NCBI GenBank assembly: GCA_963697565.1
Contig: CAVOOM010000007.1
Location: 558,001-622,000 of the forward strand
From: CAWFSE01 sp963697565
Lineage (GTDB): Bacteria > Actinomycetota > Actinomycetes > CAVWCF01
Reading direction: 5' to 3'
Length of the DNA stretch: 64,000 bases
The translations under genes were made by a program, and so were the position numbers. The notes under the pieces were generated by a model, which was not told the origin of the DNA, searched no databases, and saw nothing but the letters and a program-made list of their open reading frames with translations. This document shows positions 16,493 to 27,353 of the stretch, piece after piece; positions within the stretch are counted from its first letter, which is position 1, and every line of letters begins with the position of its first letter.

Positions 16493-18905
16493 CCGCCCTC
16501 CTCCAGCAGCCCTCGGCGACCCCGTCGGCGGCAGGCCCGCCGATCGAGGACGCGAGCCCCGACCGGCCGCGGCCGCCCGCCCGGGCCCGGATGGCAGGCG
16601 CGGCGGCCCTCGCGACGGCCACGTCCTCGATGGCGCTGTCCCCGCTCTTCGACAACGGCACCTGGTTCTGGCCGGCGATGGCGGCGGTCGTGGCCGTGGC
16701 CACGGCTGGGATGACGGCCCGCGTCCTGCGGGCCCCGTCGCCCCTCGTCGTGCTGGCCCAGGCTGCGACGCTGCTCGCCGTCGTGGCCAACCAGATCGCC
16801 CGCGACGAGTCGTACCTCGGCGTGGTCCCCGGCCCGGACGCGTTCGCCCGCATGGGCGAGGCGCTGGCCGCGGCGCTCGATGAGGTGGCCGTGGTGTCGG
16901 CCCCCGCCCCCACCACGCCTCTGCTGGTCGCCCTGAGCGTCGCCGGCGTCGGGGCGATCGCGCTCGTGGTCGACGCCATGGCCGTGACCGGGCGCTGGGC
17001 GGCGGCCGCCGGGCTGCCGCTGCTCACGCTCTACGCCGTGCCCGCTGCCGTCGTCACCGACGGCGTCCCGTGGCCGCTGTTCGTGATCGGCGCCGTCGGC
17101 TACCTCTTCCTGCTCCTCGCCGATGGGCGGCAGCGGATCGGACGCTGGGGCCGGGTCGTCGGGACCCGTGGCCGGTCCGGCGTGATCTCGCCCGAGCCGC
17201 TCAGCGCGATGGGCCGCCGGATCGGGCTGATCGCCCTGGCCGCCGCGGTCATCGCCCCACTGGCGCTGCCCTTCCTCGACGAGAACGTGCTCGGGAAGGG
17301 CTCCGGCGGTGGCTCCGGCGGCTCGGGGGGCCGCACCGTCGCCACGGTGAACCCGTTGGTGTCCCTGCAGCGCGACCTCGTCCGCGTTGATGACACCGAG
17401 GTGCTCCGCTACACGACCACGGCGCGCGGGCCGGACTACCTGCGGATGGTGACCCTCGACACCTTCGACGGCCTGCAGTGGCAACCGGCCGTGCTGCGGG
17501 CCCGGGCCTCCGCGCAGGTCGCCGACGGGCTGCCCGACGCGCCGGGGCTGTCCGACGACGTGCGCAGCTCGCGGGTCACGACCACGATCAGCGTCGGTCC
17601 GCTCGAGGAGAACCGGCTGCCGCTGCCGTACCCCGCGACGCGGGTCGACATCGACGGCGACTGGCGCTACGACGAGGCCACCCTCAACGTGCTCACCCCC
17701 GACGAGGGCCGCACGACCGAGGGCGTCGAGTACACCGTCACGTCGGTGCAGCCCGTCCCGACCGCCGCCCAGCTGCGGGCGGCCGGGGAGGCGCCGGAGG
17801 ACGTCCTGCGCTACACCGAGCTCCCGCCGGTGACCCCGCTGGCCGCCCAGCTGGCCGAGGAGGTCGCCGGCGACGCCCCCACCGACTTCGACGCCGCGGT
17901 CGCCCTCCAGTCATGGTTCCGGGGCGAGGGCGGGTTCGCGTACGACCTGACCGTGCAGCCCCGCAGCGACGACGCGCTGGCCGACTTCCTCACCGATCGG
18001 CGGGGGTACTGCCAGCAGTTCGCCGGGGCCTTCGCGGTGATGGCCCGGCTGCTCGGCATCCCGGCGCGGGTGAACGTCGGCTTCGCGCCGGGCGCAGCGA
18101 CCGACGAGGGCTGGGCGGTGACCTGGCACGACGTCCACGCCTGGCCCGAGCTGTACTTCGACGGGGCCGGCTGGGTGCGCTTCGAGCCGACGCCGGGCAA
18201 CGGCGGGGCGGGGGTGGCCGCGCCGGCCTACGCGCCGTTCGCCTCCCAGCTGCCGGGGGCCACCTCGGGCGGGGTCGGGCCGTCGGACACCGCCCAGGAT
18301 CGGCTCAACCCCACCCAGGCCGACCGGGCCGCCGAGGGCAGCGCGGTGAACCCGCGGGAGCGCGCCTTGGACGAGGCCGCGGCCGCTGCACGCAGGGGCA
18401 GCCGTCCTCGCGGCTGCCCTGGCTGGTCGGGGCCCTGGCGCTGCTGGCCGTCGCCGCCGCGCCGGCCACCCGCGCCTTGCGCCGTCGCAGGCGGCTGTCG
18501 GCTGCGGCGCGCGGCTCGTCCGAAGCCGCCTGGGCGGAAGTCCTCGACACTGCCGCAGACCTGGGCCACGACCGGCCCGCAGGCTCACCCCGGGCGCAGC
18601 TGGCGACCCTGGCCGCCCCGGCCGACGCGGCCGACGCCGCCCATCGGATGGCCCTGGCTGTGGAACGGGCCCGGTACGCCCGCGACCCGGGCCCGGAGGC
18701 TGCGTACGCCGACGACGCGCGCGCGGTGTGCACGGCCATGCGCGCTGAGTCGGGACGCGGGGTGCGGTTCAGGTCCCGGGTGCTCCCCCGCTCGGTGCTG
18801 AGCTCGGCGGGCAGCGTGTCGCAGCGGGCGTACGACGTCTTGGACAGCGCCGATGCGTGGTGGCAGCGCGGCCTGCGCCGGCTGAGGTCGCACCCAGCCG
18901 GATAG
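16489..18905 (+). CDS. TgpA-like membrane transglutaminase (one frame break near 18395)
   Basis: About 805 residues. N-terminal DUF3488-type membrane domain with roughly six helices (to about residue 270), a large periplasmic/extracellular region, and a transglutaminase-like core: DRRGYCQQFAGAFAVMARLL with catalytic Cys508, then TWHDVHAWPELYFDGAGW with His550 and WVRFEPTPG, where Glu stands at the usual Asp position. After a frame break around 18395 come a last helix LPWLVGALALLAVAAA and a cytoplasmic tail rich in Arg and Ala (DUF4129-like). It probably modifies or cross-links cell-envelope proteins. Translationally coupled to the DUF58 gene. The hairpin that follows at 18913-18935 likely ends the operon. 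Confidence 0.88.
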
Positions 18906-18912
18906 CAGCATC

Positions 18913-18935
18913 CGGGTGGATCACGCGTCCACCCG
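18913..18935. terminator. Bidirectional terminator-like hairpin
   Basis: CGGGTGGA and TCCACCCG form a perfect 8-bp stem around a 7-nt loop, between the convergent transglutaminase (plus) and DUF3040 (minus) genes. No U-tract, as is common in high-GC actinobacteria. Confidence 0.55.
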
Positions 18936-19026
18936 ACGGGCCGCCGGACCGCGTCGAACGGGCTGAAGGATCAGTGAGCGGCGGTGGGCGTGGCGCGGGC
19001 TCAGCCACACCTGCGACGGGGCAGGG

Positions 19027-19449
19027 CTACTGCCGGTCGTCGCCCTCACGGCGCCGGCGCCAGCGCTCCTCGAGGCGCTGCATCGACGTGCCGCTCGACT
19101 TGGGCTTGCGCTTGGCCGATCCGCGGCCTGAGGCCGCGGAACCGCGGGCCGAGCCGCCAACCTGGGTGGGATCGGCGGCGGCGGGGGCCTTGAGCCCGGT
19201 GTAGGCGTACCAGGCGGCCCCCAGCATGACCAGGAAGCCGACCACGCCGATCGCGACGAGCTGGGTGGCGACCCCCGCGACCAGCAGGGCCAACCCAGCG
19301 AGCAGACCGACGGCGCCCAGGACCAGCCGCTTGCGCTGCACGGCCCGCAGGTCGCTGCCCCGCAACGTCGAGGCCAGCTTGGGGTCCTCTGCGTAGAGGG
19401 CGCGCTCCATCTGCTCAAGCAGGCGCTGCTCATGCTCGGAAAGCGGCAC
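19027..19449 (-). CDS. DUF3040 membrane protein
   Basis: 140 residues. Opens with the family signature VPLSEHEQRLLEQMERALYA followed by EDPKLASTLRG; two transmembrane helices at about 48-64 and 68-86; a basic Ser/Arg/Lys-rich tail. GTG start at 19449 chosen because a perfect AGGAGGT lies just upstream and family members start at this PLSEHEQ; longer in-frame starts lack a site. DUF3040 genes sit near the dcw cluster in many actinobacteria (Rv2169c in M. tuberculosis as I recall). No known function. Convergent with the transglutaminase operon. Confidence 0.92.
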   Translation of the reverse strand: MPLSEHEQRLLEQMERALYAEDPKLASTLRGSDLRAVQRKRLVLGAVGLLAGLALLVAGVATQLVAIGVVGFLVMLGAAWYAYTGLKAPAAADPTQVGGSARGSAASGRGSAKRKPKSSGTSMQRLEERWRRRREGDDRQ

Positions 19450-19621
19450 GGCACCTCCTCGGCGGTCTCCTTGCCACCGAACCCCCGGCGGCTCTACCCG
19501 GCCAGCATAAGCAGGCATCGGCCGTTGCGAAACCCGGCTTGACCGATCGGTTCAGGTTCGAGACCGAACGGCACCCGATCGCCGAGGCCCGGACCGCCGG
19601 CGACGCGGGCGAATCCCGGGC

Positions 19622-20854
<1,233 letters not shown>

Positions 20855-20894
20855 GGGTGCCTCTCGCGGGTGGGTGGCCGGGCGGGGTGCTGGG

Positions 20895-23800
20895 TCATCC
20901 TCCCGCGCTTCCGGGGCTGGAGTGCCACAGCCGGCGCGGCGGGGCTCCGGGTTTCACCGCGTCGCCGGCCGGCTTGACGTCGGCGTAGGGCGACTGGCGG
21001 AACCCGCTGGGGTGGACGAGCACCCGCCGCTGGCCCATGCCGCCGGCCCGGGTCTCCGCCGGCCCCGGCTGGGGCCTGGCGTCCGTCCCAGGCGGCTCCG
21101 GCGGCAGGTCGGGCGGGGGGCCCCAGCCCTCCGGCTCGACCAGCAGCGGGAGCACCGCGGCCGCTCCCCCCTCGAGCCAGGCCGGATGCAGCGCCGACAG
21201 CTCCCAGCAACCGGTCGCCCGCAGCGAGACGCCGCGCGGGCCGGTGCGCCGCAGCACTCCCCGCACGAGCAGCAGCCAGGAGTGGAAGAGCGTGGCGGCG
21301 TACGGCCCTTGCGCGTCGTCGAAGAAGGTCGCGTCGATCGGGCCGGTGCCGTCGTCCAGGGTGAGGAAGACGACCCGGCGGCCGGACCGGATCGGCGGGG
21401 TCTGGGTGGCGACCTTGACGCCGGCCACCAGCAGCTCGGCCTGGGACCGCCGCCGCAGCAGGTCGCGCGCGTGGGTGGTCCCGAGCGCCGCGAGCATCGG
21501 CGCGTAGAAGTCGACGAGGTGCCGGCTGGCATCGAGGCCGAGCACCTCGAGCTCCGCGCGGACCCGCTCCGACGAGGTCATGTCAGGCAGCCCGCTGCCG
21601 GCCTCGCCGTCGCCCGGGCCGAGGTCGAGGGCGAGCTGCATGGCGGGCGGGCGCACCGGCGCGCCGGCCTGGGACTGGCGGGCGGCCAGCACGGCCGGAT
21701 CGCCGACCTCGGCCCCGGAGCCCGCCCCGGCCGTCTGCCCCGGTGGTGGCCCCGGGGATCGCCGCCCGGGGGCCTGCCCGCGCCACGGCCCGCCGCCGCC
21801 CACCCGGCAGCGGCGCGCTCCAGCGGTCGAGGTCGGCGACCTGCAGCAGCAGGTCGCGACGGGTCACCCGGCCCCGGCGCCGCACCGGAACCGGTGCGGA
21901 CAGGCCGTACAGGGAGTCGAACCCGCCGGCCAGGACCAGCCGCTCCGCGACCGGGCGCGAGACCCGGGCCCGGTGCCAGAAGTCGGTGAGCGTCGCGTAC
22001 GGCTGGCCGGCGATGATCCGGGCGATCTCCGCGCCGTCGATGCCCTTGACGTCGGCGAGGGACAGCCGGATGCCATAGGCCCGGCCGTCCGGCACGCCCG
22101 GCTCGGCGGGCGCCCGGCGGGGGTGCTCGCCGAGGATCTCCGGGGCGGCTCGTCGTGGGGCCCGACGCGCTCGATCCGGTAGGTCGCGTCCGAGCGGTTG
22201 ACGTCGAGCCCGAGCACCGCGATGCCCAGCTGGCGCGCGTCGTCGAGGATCAGCCGCTTGGGGTACATGCCCGGGTCGTGGGTGAGGACGCCGGCGAGGA
22301 ACGCCGCCGGATGGTGCGCCTTGAGATAGGCCGAGTGGTAGGTCGGCAGGGCGAAGGCCGCGGCGTGGGCCTTGCAGAAGCCGAACGAGGCGAACGCGCG
22401 CAGGACGTCCCAGACCCGCTCGACGACGGGCAGCGAATAGCCGCGGCCGAGCGCGGCGGGGTAGAACCACTCGCGCACCAGTAGCTGGCCGTCGGGCGAG
22501 CCGAGCGTGCGCCGGTGCTCGTCGGCCTCCGCCAGCGAGCAGCCGGTCATCGCCGCGAGGATCCGCAGCACCTGCTCGTGGAAGACGACCACGCCGTAGG
22601 TCTCCGCCAGCGCCGGGCGCAGGTCGGGGTGGGGGTACTCGGGGGCCTCCCAGCCCTGCCGGGCGCGCAGGAACGGCGTGACCATGTCGGACTTCACCGG
22701 GCCGGGGCGAAACAGCGAGATGTCCACGATGAGGTCGCCGAACGTCTCCGGGGCGAACTTGCCGAGCAGCTCACGCTGGCCGGGCGACTCGATCTGGAAG
22801 CAGCCGAGGGTGCGGGTCGAGCGGATGAGCGCGAACGCCGGGGCATCGTCGAGGGGCAGGGCATCGAGGTCGGGCCGCGCGGCGGGGCCGTCGACCCGCT
22901 CGACCTCGTCGAGGGCGTGGGCCATCGCCGACTGCATCCGGATGCCGAGCACGTCAAGCTTGAGCAGGCCGAGGTCCTCGACGTCGTCCTTGTCGAACTG
23001 GCTCATCGGGAAGCCCAGCCAACTGGCCTCGACCGGGGTGCGGTCGAGCAGCGTGGCGTCGGAGAGCAGCACGCCGCACGGGTGCAGGGCGAGGTGGCGG
23101 GGCAGCCCGTCGAGGCGCTCGACCAAGGAGAAGAGCAGGTCGAGCCGCCCGTCGGCGTCCGCGCCGTTGCCGAGGGACCGGCCGATCTGGCGCAGCTCGG
23201 GCAGATCGCGCAGCGCCGCCCGGGCGTCCCGCGCGCGGATGTGCGGGAAGGCCTTGGCCAGGGAGTCGATCTCGCCAGGCGGCAGGCCGAGGGCCGCGCC
23301 GACATCGCGGATCGCGTGCCGGACCCGGTAGGTGTCGGCCATCGACACGCACGCGCAGCGGTCGCCTCCGTAGCGGGCCAGGATCTGCTCGTACACCTCC
23401 GTGCGCCGCGCCGACTCGACATCGACGTCCACATCGGGCAGCGCCTGCCGCAGCGGAGACAGGAAACGCTCCATGAGCAGGCCGTGGCGGATCGGGTCGA
23501 CCCCGGAGACCCCGGTCAGGTAGTTGACCAGGCTGCCCGCCCCCGAGCCGCGGGCGGCGACGCGCACCCGCATCGAGCGGATCAGGTCGACCACATCGGC
23601 GACGCACAGGAAGTACGGGGCGTAGCCGAGCGAGGCGATCGTGGCCAGCTCGTCGTCCAGGCGGCGCCGCACGGCCGCCGACGGCGGCATCCCCCGCTCT
23701 CCCAGCCCGGCCTCGCAGCGGGCCCGCAGGATGGCGTCGGGGGCCCGGCGGTCGGCGGCCACGCTCGGGATCGCCGACACCTCGGGGACGTGGATGCCGC

Positions 23801-24851
23801 CGAGGCCGAGGTCGGCCCTCGGGTCCAGGACGCAGTCGGCCGCCGCCTCCTCGGTCGCCTCGAGCAGCCGCCGCGCGGTCGCCCGATCGCTGCCGGACAG
23901 GGCCCCGGCCCGGGTCGACGCGCCCGCGGCGCAGGCGATCGCCTCGGCGAGCGCGGCCATCTGCGCGCCGGGCTTGACCCAGGCCTGGGCTCCGCGGCGG
24001 TCGAGGTGGCGGCGGTCGAGCGGCACCAGGCGGCGGACGGCGTCGAGCACATCGGCGGTCACCGCGTCGTCGGGGCGGGCATGGCGCACGGCGTTGGCGA
24101 GGACGGCCGCCACCCCGTGCTCGGCGGCGAAGCCGAGCATCCGGCCGGCCAACGCCGTCGACAGCGCCGGCATCCCCCCGGACCCCAGCGCCCGGCCGAG
24201 GTCGGCCTGGCGCTGGGCGGCGAGCGGGTCGGCCGCGGCGTGGTGCGAGACCACCTCGACCCGCAGCTGGCCGGGGTCGACGCCGTCTCGCCAGCGGTCG
24301 AGCGCGGCCCGGGCCAGATCCGGCCGGCGGGCCGCCACCGCGCGCCCCACCTCGCTGGCCGGGCCGAGCAGCACGAGCAGGTCGCCGCCGGCGGCGTGCT
24401 CGGCCACCAGATCGAGCGTGGCCAGCGGCCGGCCCCGCTCGCCCCCCAGGTGCGCCGCGCTGATCAGTCGGCACACCGCGGCCCAGCCCCGGGCGCCGGA
24501 GCGGGCCAGCACGACGACCCGGGCATGACCGGGGTCGACCGCGGCCCCGCCGCGGGCCGGGCTGCGCCGGGTCCGCCGCCCACCAGCCGGGGTGGCCGAC
24601 GCGGGCAGCGCCCCCGAGGGGGCGACGGCCAGGTCGACGCCGAGGATCGGCGCGATCCCCGCGGACAGGCACGCCTTGGCGAACTTCACCGCGCCGTAGG
24701 CGCCGTCGCGGTCGGTGAGCGCCAGCGCGCCCATGCCGTGCTCGGCCGCGAGCGCCACCAACGCCTCCGGGGCGGAGGCGCCGTACTTGAGCGACCAGCC
24801 GCTGGCGACGTGGAGATGGGTGAAGGAGTCCGGCATGGTTTGGCTGCTCAC
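20895..24851 (-). CDS. dnaE2: Error-prone DNA polymerase III alpha subunit (two frame breaks)
   Basis: About 1318 residues after joining frames at about 22150 and 21795. PHP domain at the N-terminus: FTHLHVASGWSLKYGASAPE, GALALTDRDGAYGAVKFAKA. Polymerase core: VRVAARGSGAGSLVNYLTGV, LPDVDVDVESARR with the catalytic aspartates, WLGFPMSQFDKDDVEDLGLL, VDISLFRPGPVKSDMVTPFL, VVFHEQVLRILAAMTGCSLA, FGFCKAHAAAFALPTYHSAY; HhH at LSLADVKGIDGAEIARII; OB region VAGVKVATQTPPIRSGRRVV and the diagnostic DnaE2 end GQRRVLVHPSGFRQSPYADV. GTG 24851 is called; ATG 24836 is equally possible, since neither has a good ribosome site. Mutagenic repair synthesis after DNA damage; regulated by the LexA box at 25923. Confidence 0.94.
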
Positions 24852-24880
24852 GGGTCGTGGGGAGGCGGCGGGCGGCCGGA

Positions 24881-25351
24881 TCAGCCGGCGCGACGCGGCC
24901 GGTCGGCCGGCGTCGGCAGGGTCGAACTGGCCAGCGCCGGATCGAGCAGCGCCGGATCGAGCAGCGCCGGATCGAGGCCGAGCAGCCCCTCGACCAAGGT
25001 CAGGAACGCCGAGGCCTCGCGCACCAGGTCATCGGCCTCCCGGGCGGTGACCGCCCGGGCCAGCCCGGCCTGGGCGGCGGCGCGCTTGGCGGCGCCCGCG
25101 GCGAAGAAGGCCGCCCACTCCTGCAGCTCGGGGGCGACCTGGGCGAGCAGGTCCCACGCGCTGCGCAGCCGTCGGCCGGCCGGGCGGGCCCGACTGGCGA
25201 GCACCGCTGCGGCGATCCGCAGCGCGGCCAGGTGGGCCAGGGCGAAGCGGTCGGCCGGCCGAGCGGACGCCGAGGCCTCGGACAGAGCGCGGCAGGCCTG
25301 GGCCAGCAGGTCGAGCGAGGCCGGCGGGGCGGCCGCGGGGGCGAGAGGCAT
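24881..25351 (-). CDS. SAV_6107-type HEPN domain protein
   Basis: 156 residues, nearly all alpha-helical: LLAQACRALSEASASARPAD, RFALAHLAALRIAAAVLASR, SAWDLLAQVAPELQEWAAFF, LARAVTAREADDLVREASAF. This matches the HEPN protein that accompanies dnaE2, dinB and DUF6504 genes in actinobacteria. The start at ATG 25351 is chosen because GGAGGT lies 7 nt before it; ATG 25375 overlaps the upstream stop and has no site. The C-terminus carries three LDPAL repeats produced by a 15-bp tandem duplication. No RNase motif (R-x4-6-H) is evident. Role in mutagenesis unknown. Confidence 0.8.
   Translation of the reverse strand: MPLAPAAAPPASLDLLAQACRALSEASASARPADRFALAHLAALRIAAAVLASRARPAGRRLRSAWDLLAQVAPELQEWAAFFAAGAAKRAAAQAGLARAVTAREADDLVREASAFLTLVEGLLGLDPALLDPALLDPALASSTLPTPADRPRRAG
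24932..24976. repeat. Three exact 15-bp tandem repeats inside the HEPN gene
   Basis: CAGCGCCGGATCGAG is repeated three times head to tail. On the minus strand it encodes repeated LDPAL near the C-terminus of the HEPN protein. Being a multiple of three, copy change would keep the frame. Confidence 0.9.
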
Positions 25352-25367
25352 CACGAGACCTCCGGTC

Positions 25368-25682
25368 TCAGTCATGGGTACGGGTGAGGGTCCAGCGCCC
25401 GGTCGCGATCGGATGCGTGGTCGGGTCGTACGCGAGGTCGTAGACGCCGAGGGAGGCCTCCCGGCCGTGGCCGGCCTCCACCCGCCAGATCTCACGCTCG
25501 GCGCCCGCGCTGGGCAGCCCCGTCGGCTCGGACAGCCGCCACCAGGCCCGCGCCTCGACCCAGTGGGCCAGCACGGCCCGCACCAGGTAGAGCCGGCCCC
25601 GCCACAGGAACTGCACGGGCTCGGCGCCGGGGCACCGGGCCTGGACCCGGACCTCGACCGGCTCTCCCACGACCCGGGTCAT
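25368..25682 (-). CDS. DUF6504 family protein
   Basis: 104 residues: MTRVVGEPVEVRVQ, PVQFLWRGRLYLVRAVLAHW, WWRLSEPTGLPSAGAEREIW, SLGVYDLAYDP, WTLTRTHD. Small mostly-beta protein repeatedly found next to dinB/dnaE2 in actinobacteria. Its ATG has a near-perfect GAGGAGGA ribosome site. It is probably the first clear gene of the SOS operon; its stop lies 16 nt before the HEPN start. No biochemical function is known to me. Confidence 0.85.
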   Translation of the reverse strand: MTRVVGEPVEVRVQARCPGAEPVQFLWRGRLYLVRAVLAHWVEARAWWRLSEPTGLPSAGAEREIWRVEAGHGREASLGVYDLAYDPTTHPIATGRWTLTRTHD

Positions 25683-25942
25683 TGGTTCCTCCTCCCCACG
25701 CCCTTCAGGGCGCGGCGTCGCTGCCGTCCGGTGAGTTGCGGGACGGCCGCCAGGGGAAGCGGCGACCGGGGCGCCGGACCCCGGGCGGGTGCTTCCCCAC
25801 AGCCCGCCCGGGTCCGGCATCGGGGCCGGGCCCACCGGTCCGCGGGGGTCGAGTCCGCGGCCGGCGGGTCCGGCGCCTGAGGTGCCAGGTGGACGAATGG
25901 GGGACGCGGGGGACGCCTCCATTCGAACACCTGTTCGAACAC
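25679..25942 (-). CDS. Doubtful small ORF in the SOS-operon leader
   Basis: 87-codon frame whose stop overlaps the DUF6504 ATG as ATGA, the coupling style used elsewhere in this window. It ends QLTGRQRRRALKGVGRRNQ, slightly like the opening of a CRS1-YhbY domain but stopping there, and is otherwise Pro/Arg/Ala-rich as expected for chance frames at this GC content. Its ATG lies inside the LexA box, so a transcript from the SOS promoter would probably not contain it. Listed only because the coupling is suggestive. Confidence 0.15.
   Translation of the reverse strand: MFEQVFEWRRPPRPPFVHLAPQAPDPPAADSTPADRWARPRCRTRAGCGEAPARGPAPRSPLPLAAVPQLTGRQRRRALKGVGRRNQ
25923..25938. promoter_or_regulatory. 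LexA (SOS) box
   Basis: TCGAACACCTGTTCGA: perfect TCGAAC-N4-GTTCGA palindrome, the actinobacterial/Bacillus-type SOS consensus. It lies upstream of the minus-strand DUF6504-HEPN-dnaE2-dinB operon, whose dnaE2 is a classic LexA target in mycobacteria. Confidence 0.92.
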
Positions 25943-26027
25943 GGACAGACACTACAGCCCACCCCCGACCGTTCGTCAATCCCCACGGCGCCGGAATGTG
26001 GACGGCGGCCAACCGGCCGGCGCCCGG

Positions 26028-26033
26028 TAACGT
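26028..26033 (+). promoter_or_regulatory. Leaderless-type -10 element, ybaK-like gene
   Basis: TAACGT, 7 nt before the GTG start and no ribosome-binding site, which fits transcription starting at the start codon. Confidence 0.45.
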
Positions 26034-26040
26034 CCGCGCC

Positions 26041-26526
26041 GTGCCCGTCGATGCCCTCGCCCACCCCACGGTTCAGCGGATCGCCGCCCTGCTGCGCTCG
26101 CTCGGCGCCCCCGGCGAACCCCTCGAGCTGCCGGCGTCGGCCCCCACCGCGACGGCCGCAGCCGACCAACTCGGCTGCTCGGTGGGCGCCATCGCCAACT
26201 CGCTGCTCTTCGACGCCGACAGCGCCCCGCTACTCGTGCTGACCTCGGGGGCGCACCGCGTCGACACCCACCGGGTGGCCGGCCTGATCGGAGCCGAATC
26301 CGTCGGCCGGGCCAGCGCCGAGTTCGTGCGCGCGTCCACCGGCATGCCGATCGGCGGGGTCGCGCCCCTCGGCCACCCGGCCCCGATCCGCACCCTCGTC
26401 GACGTCTGGCTCGCCGAGCACCCGGTGGTCTGGGCCGCCGCCGGCCACCCCCACACCGTCTTCCCCACCACGTACGACGAGCTGCTCCGCCTCACCGGCG
26501 GCACACCGGCCGAGGTCGGCGCGTGA
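26041..26526 (+). CDS. YbaK/EbsC-family aminoacyl-tRNA deacylase-like protein
   Basis: 161 residues, a full YbaK domain: HPTVQRIAALLRSLG, TATAAADQLGCSVGAIANSL, LLVLTSGAHRVDTHRVAGLI, GRASAEFVRASTGMPIGGVA, PLGHPAPIRTLVDVWLAEHP, VVWAAAGHPHTVFPTTYDEL. The domain hydrolyses mischarged tRNA (for example Cys-tRNAPro). The GIGGV-P-GH loop and AAG-P/THxVF motif are conserved. GTG start with a TANNNT box 7 nt upstream. Its TGA overlaps the next GTG, so it is cotranslated with the alpha/beta hydrolase. Confidence 0.9.
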   Translation: MPVDALAHPTVQRIAALLRSLGAPGEPLELPASAPTATAAADQLGCSVGAIANSLLFDADSAPLLVLTSGAHRVDTHRVAGLIGAESVGRASAEFVRASTGMPIGGVAPLGHPAPIRTLVDVWLAEHPVVWAAAGHPHTVFPTTYDELLRLTGGTPAEVGA

Positions 26527-27353
26527 CCGCCACCCCGGGCCCGCGCACCGCGGCCAGGCTCGCCTACGACCGCCGCGGCGAGGGCCCGCCCCTGCTCCTG
26601 GTCCACGGCCTCGGCAGCGCCCGCACGGTGTGGCGCCCGCTGGTCGACCGGCTGGCCCGCCGCTTCGACACCATCGCGGTCGACCTGCCCGGCCACGGAG
26701 ACTCCCCCGCGCTCCCCCACACCGAGCCGGCCACACCGCGCCGGCTCGCCGCCCGCGTCGAACGTCTGCTCGACGCACTCGGCCTCGACCGCGTCGACGT
26801 CGTCGGCAACTCCCTCGGCGGCTGGGTCGCCCTGGAGATCGCCGCCGACGGCCGCGCCCGCTCCGTCACCGCGCTCGCCCCGGCCGGGCTCAACCACCGC
26901 CCCATGCTCAGCCAGCCGCGCATCCTTCGGCAGGGGCGGATCGCCGCGCGGGCGGCCGCCCCGATCGCCCCCACCCTGCTGCGATCCCGGGCCGTCCGGG
27001 CGGTGGGCTTCCGCTCGATGTCCGCCGCGCCGGGCGCGATCCCGTACGACGACGCCGTCGAGTCGGTCCGCCGCCACGCCGCGGCCCCCGGCTACCGGGC
27101 CGCCCTCGACGGCATCCTCGGCGGGCAGTTCACGAGGGCCGACCAGATCGGGGCCGAGGTCCCCGTCACCATCGTCCGAGGCGACCGAGACGACGTCCTT
27201 CCCGAGCGCAACCACGAGAACCACGCCCTCGCGCCCGACCACGCCCTCTGGGTGCGGCTCCCCCGCTGCGGGCATGTGCCGCAATGGGATGCGCCCGGCG
27301 CCGTGGCCCGCCTGGTCGTGCAGACCGCGGCGCAGGCCGGCGATCCGCGGTGA
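26523..27353 (+). CDS. Alpha/beta hydrolase
   Basis: 276 residues. Oxyanion LLLVHGLGSARTVWRPLV, nucleophile elbow VVGNSLGGWVALEIA (Ser), acid VPVTIVRGDRDDVLP (Asp) and base RLPRCGHVPQWDAPGA (His), so the triad is complete. Family covers esterases, lipases and C-C hydrolases. GTGA overlap with the preceding deacylase gene and with the CrtA-like gene after it places it in the operon leading into carotenoid genes; a pigment-ester role is possible but unsupported. Confidence 0.9.
   Translation: MTATPGPRTAARLAYDRRGEGPPLLLVHGLGSARTVWRPLVDRLARRFDTIAVDLPGHGDSPALPHTEPATPRRLAARVERLLDALGLDRVDVVGNSLGGWVALEIAADGRARSVTALAPAGLNHRPMLSQPRILRQGRIAARAAAPIAPTLLRSRAVRAVGFRSMSAAPGAIPYDDAVESVRRHAAAPGYRAALDGILGGQFTRADQIGAEVPVTIVRGDRDDVLPERNHENHALAPDHALWVRLPRCGHVPQWDAPGAVARLVVQTAAQAGDPR

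Larger units (their letters stand above)
25683..26040. other. Divergent intergenic region between the SOS operon and ybaK-like gene
   Basis: 358 bp holding the LexA box at 25923-25938, a locally AT-richer stretch (about 25920-25985) that is probably the SOS promoter, and a TANNNT element at 26028 for the plus-strand gene. The 240 bp between the LexA box and the DUF6504 ATG contain only the doubtful 87-codon frame described separately, so the SOS transcript may have a long leader. Confidence 0.7.

Noticed and set aside
14230..18905. MoxR-DUF58-transglutaminase trio as a possible defence system
   Set aside because: This trio is widespread and chromosomal, with no nuclease or effector and no mobile context; a housekeeping envelope role is more likely.
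19556..19569. GTTCG-AGAC-CGAAC palindrome before the DUF3040 gene, resembling an SOS box or a tRNA T-arm
   Set aside because: The half-sites are inverted relative to TCGAAC-N4-GTTCGA, and no acceptor or anticodon stem can be built around it.
24932..24976. Short direct repeats as a CRISPR remnant
   Set aside because: Repeats are contiguous without spacers, in-frame within a gene, and only 15 bp.
22515..25880. 1121-codon open frame on the plus strand opposite dnaE2
   Set aside because: Antisense shadow of the DnaE2, HEPN and DUF6504 genes; no domain resemblance.
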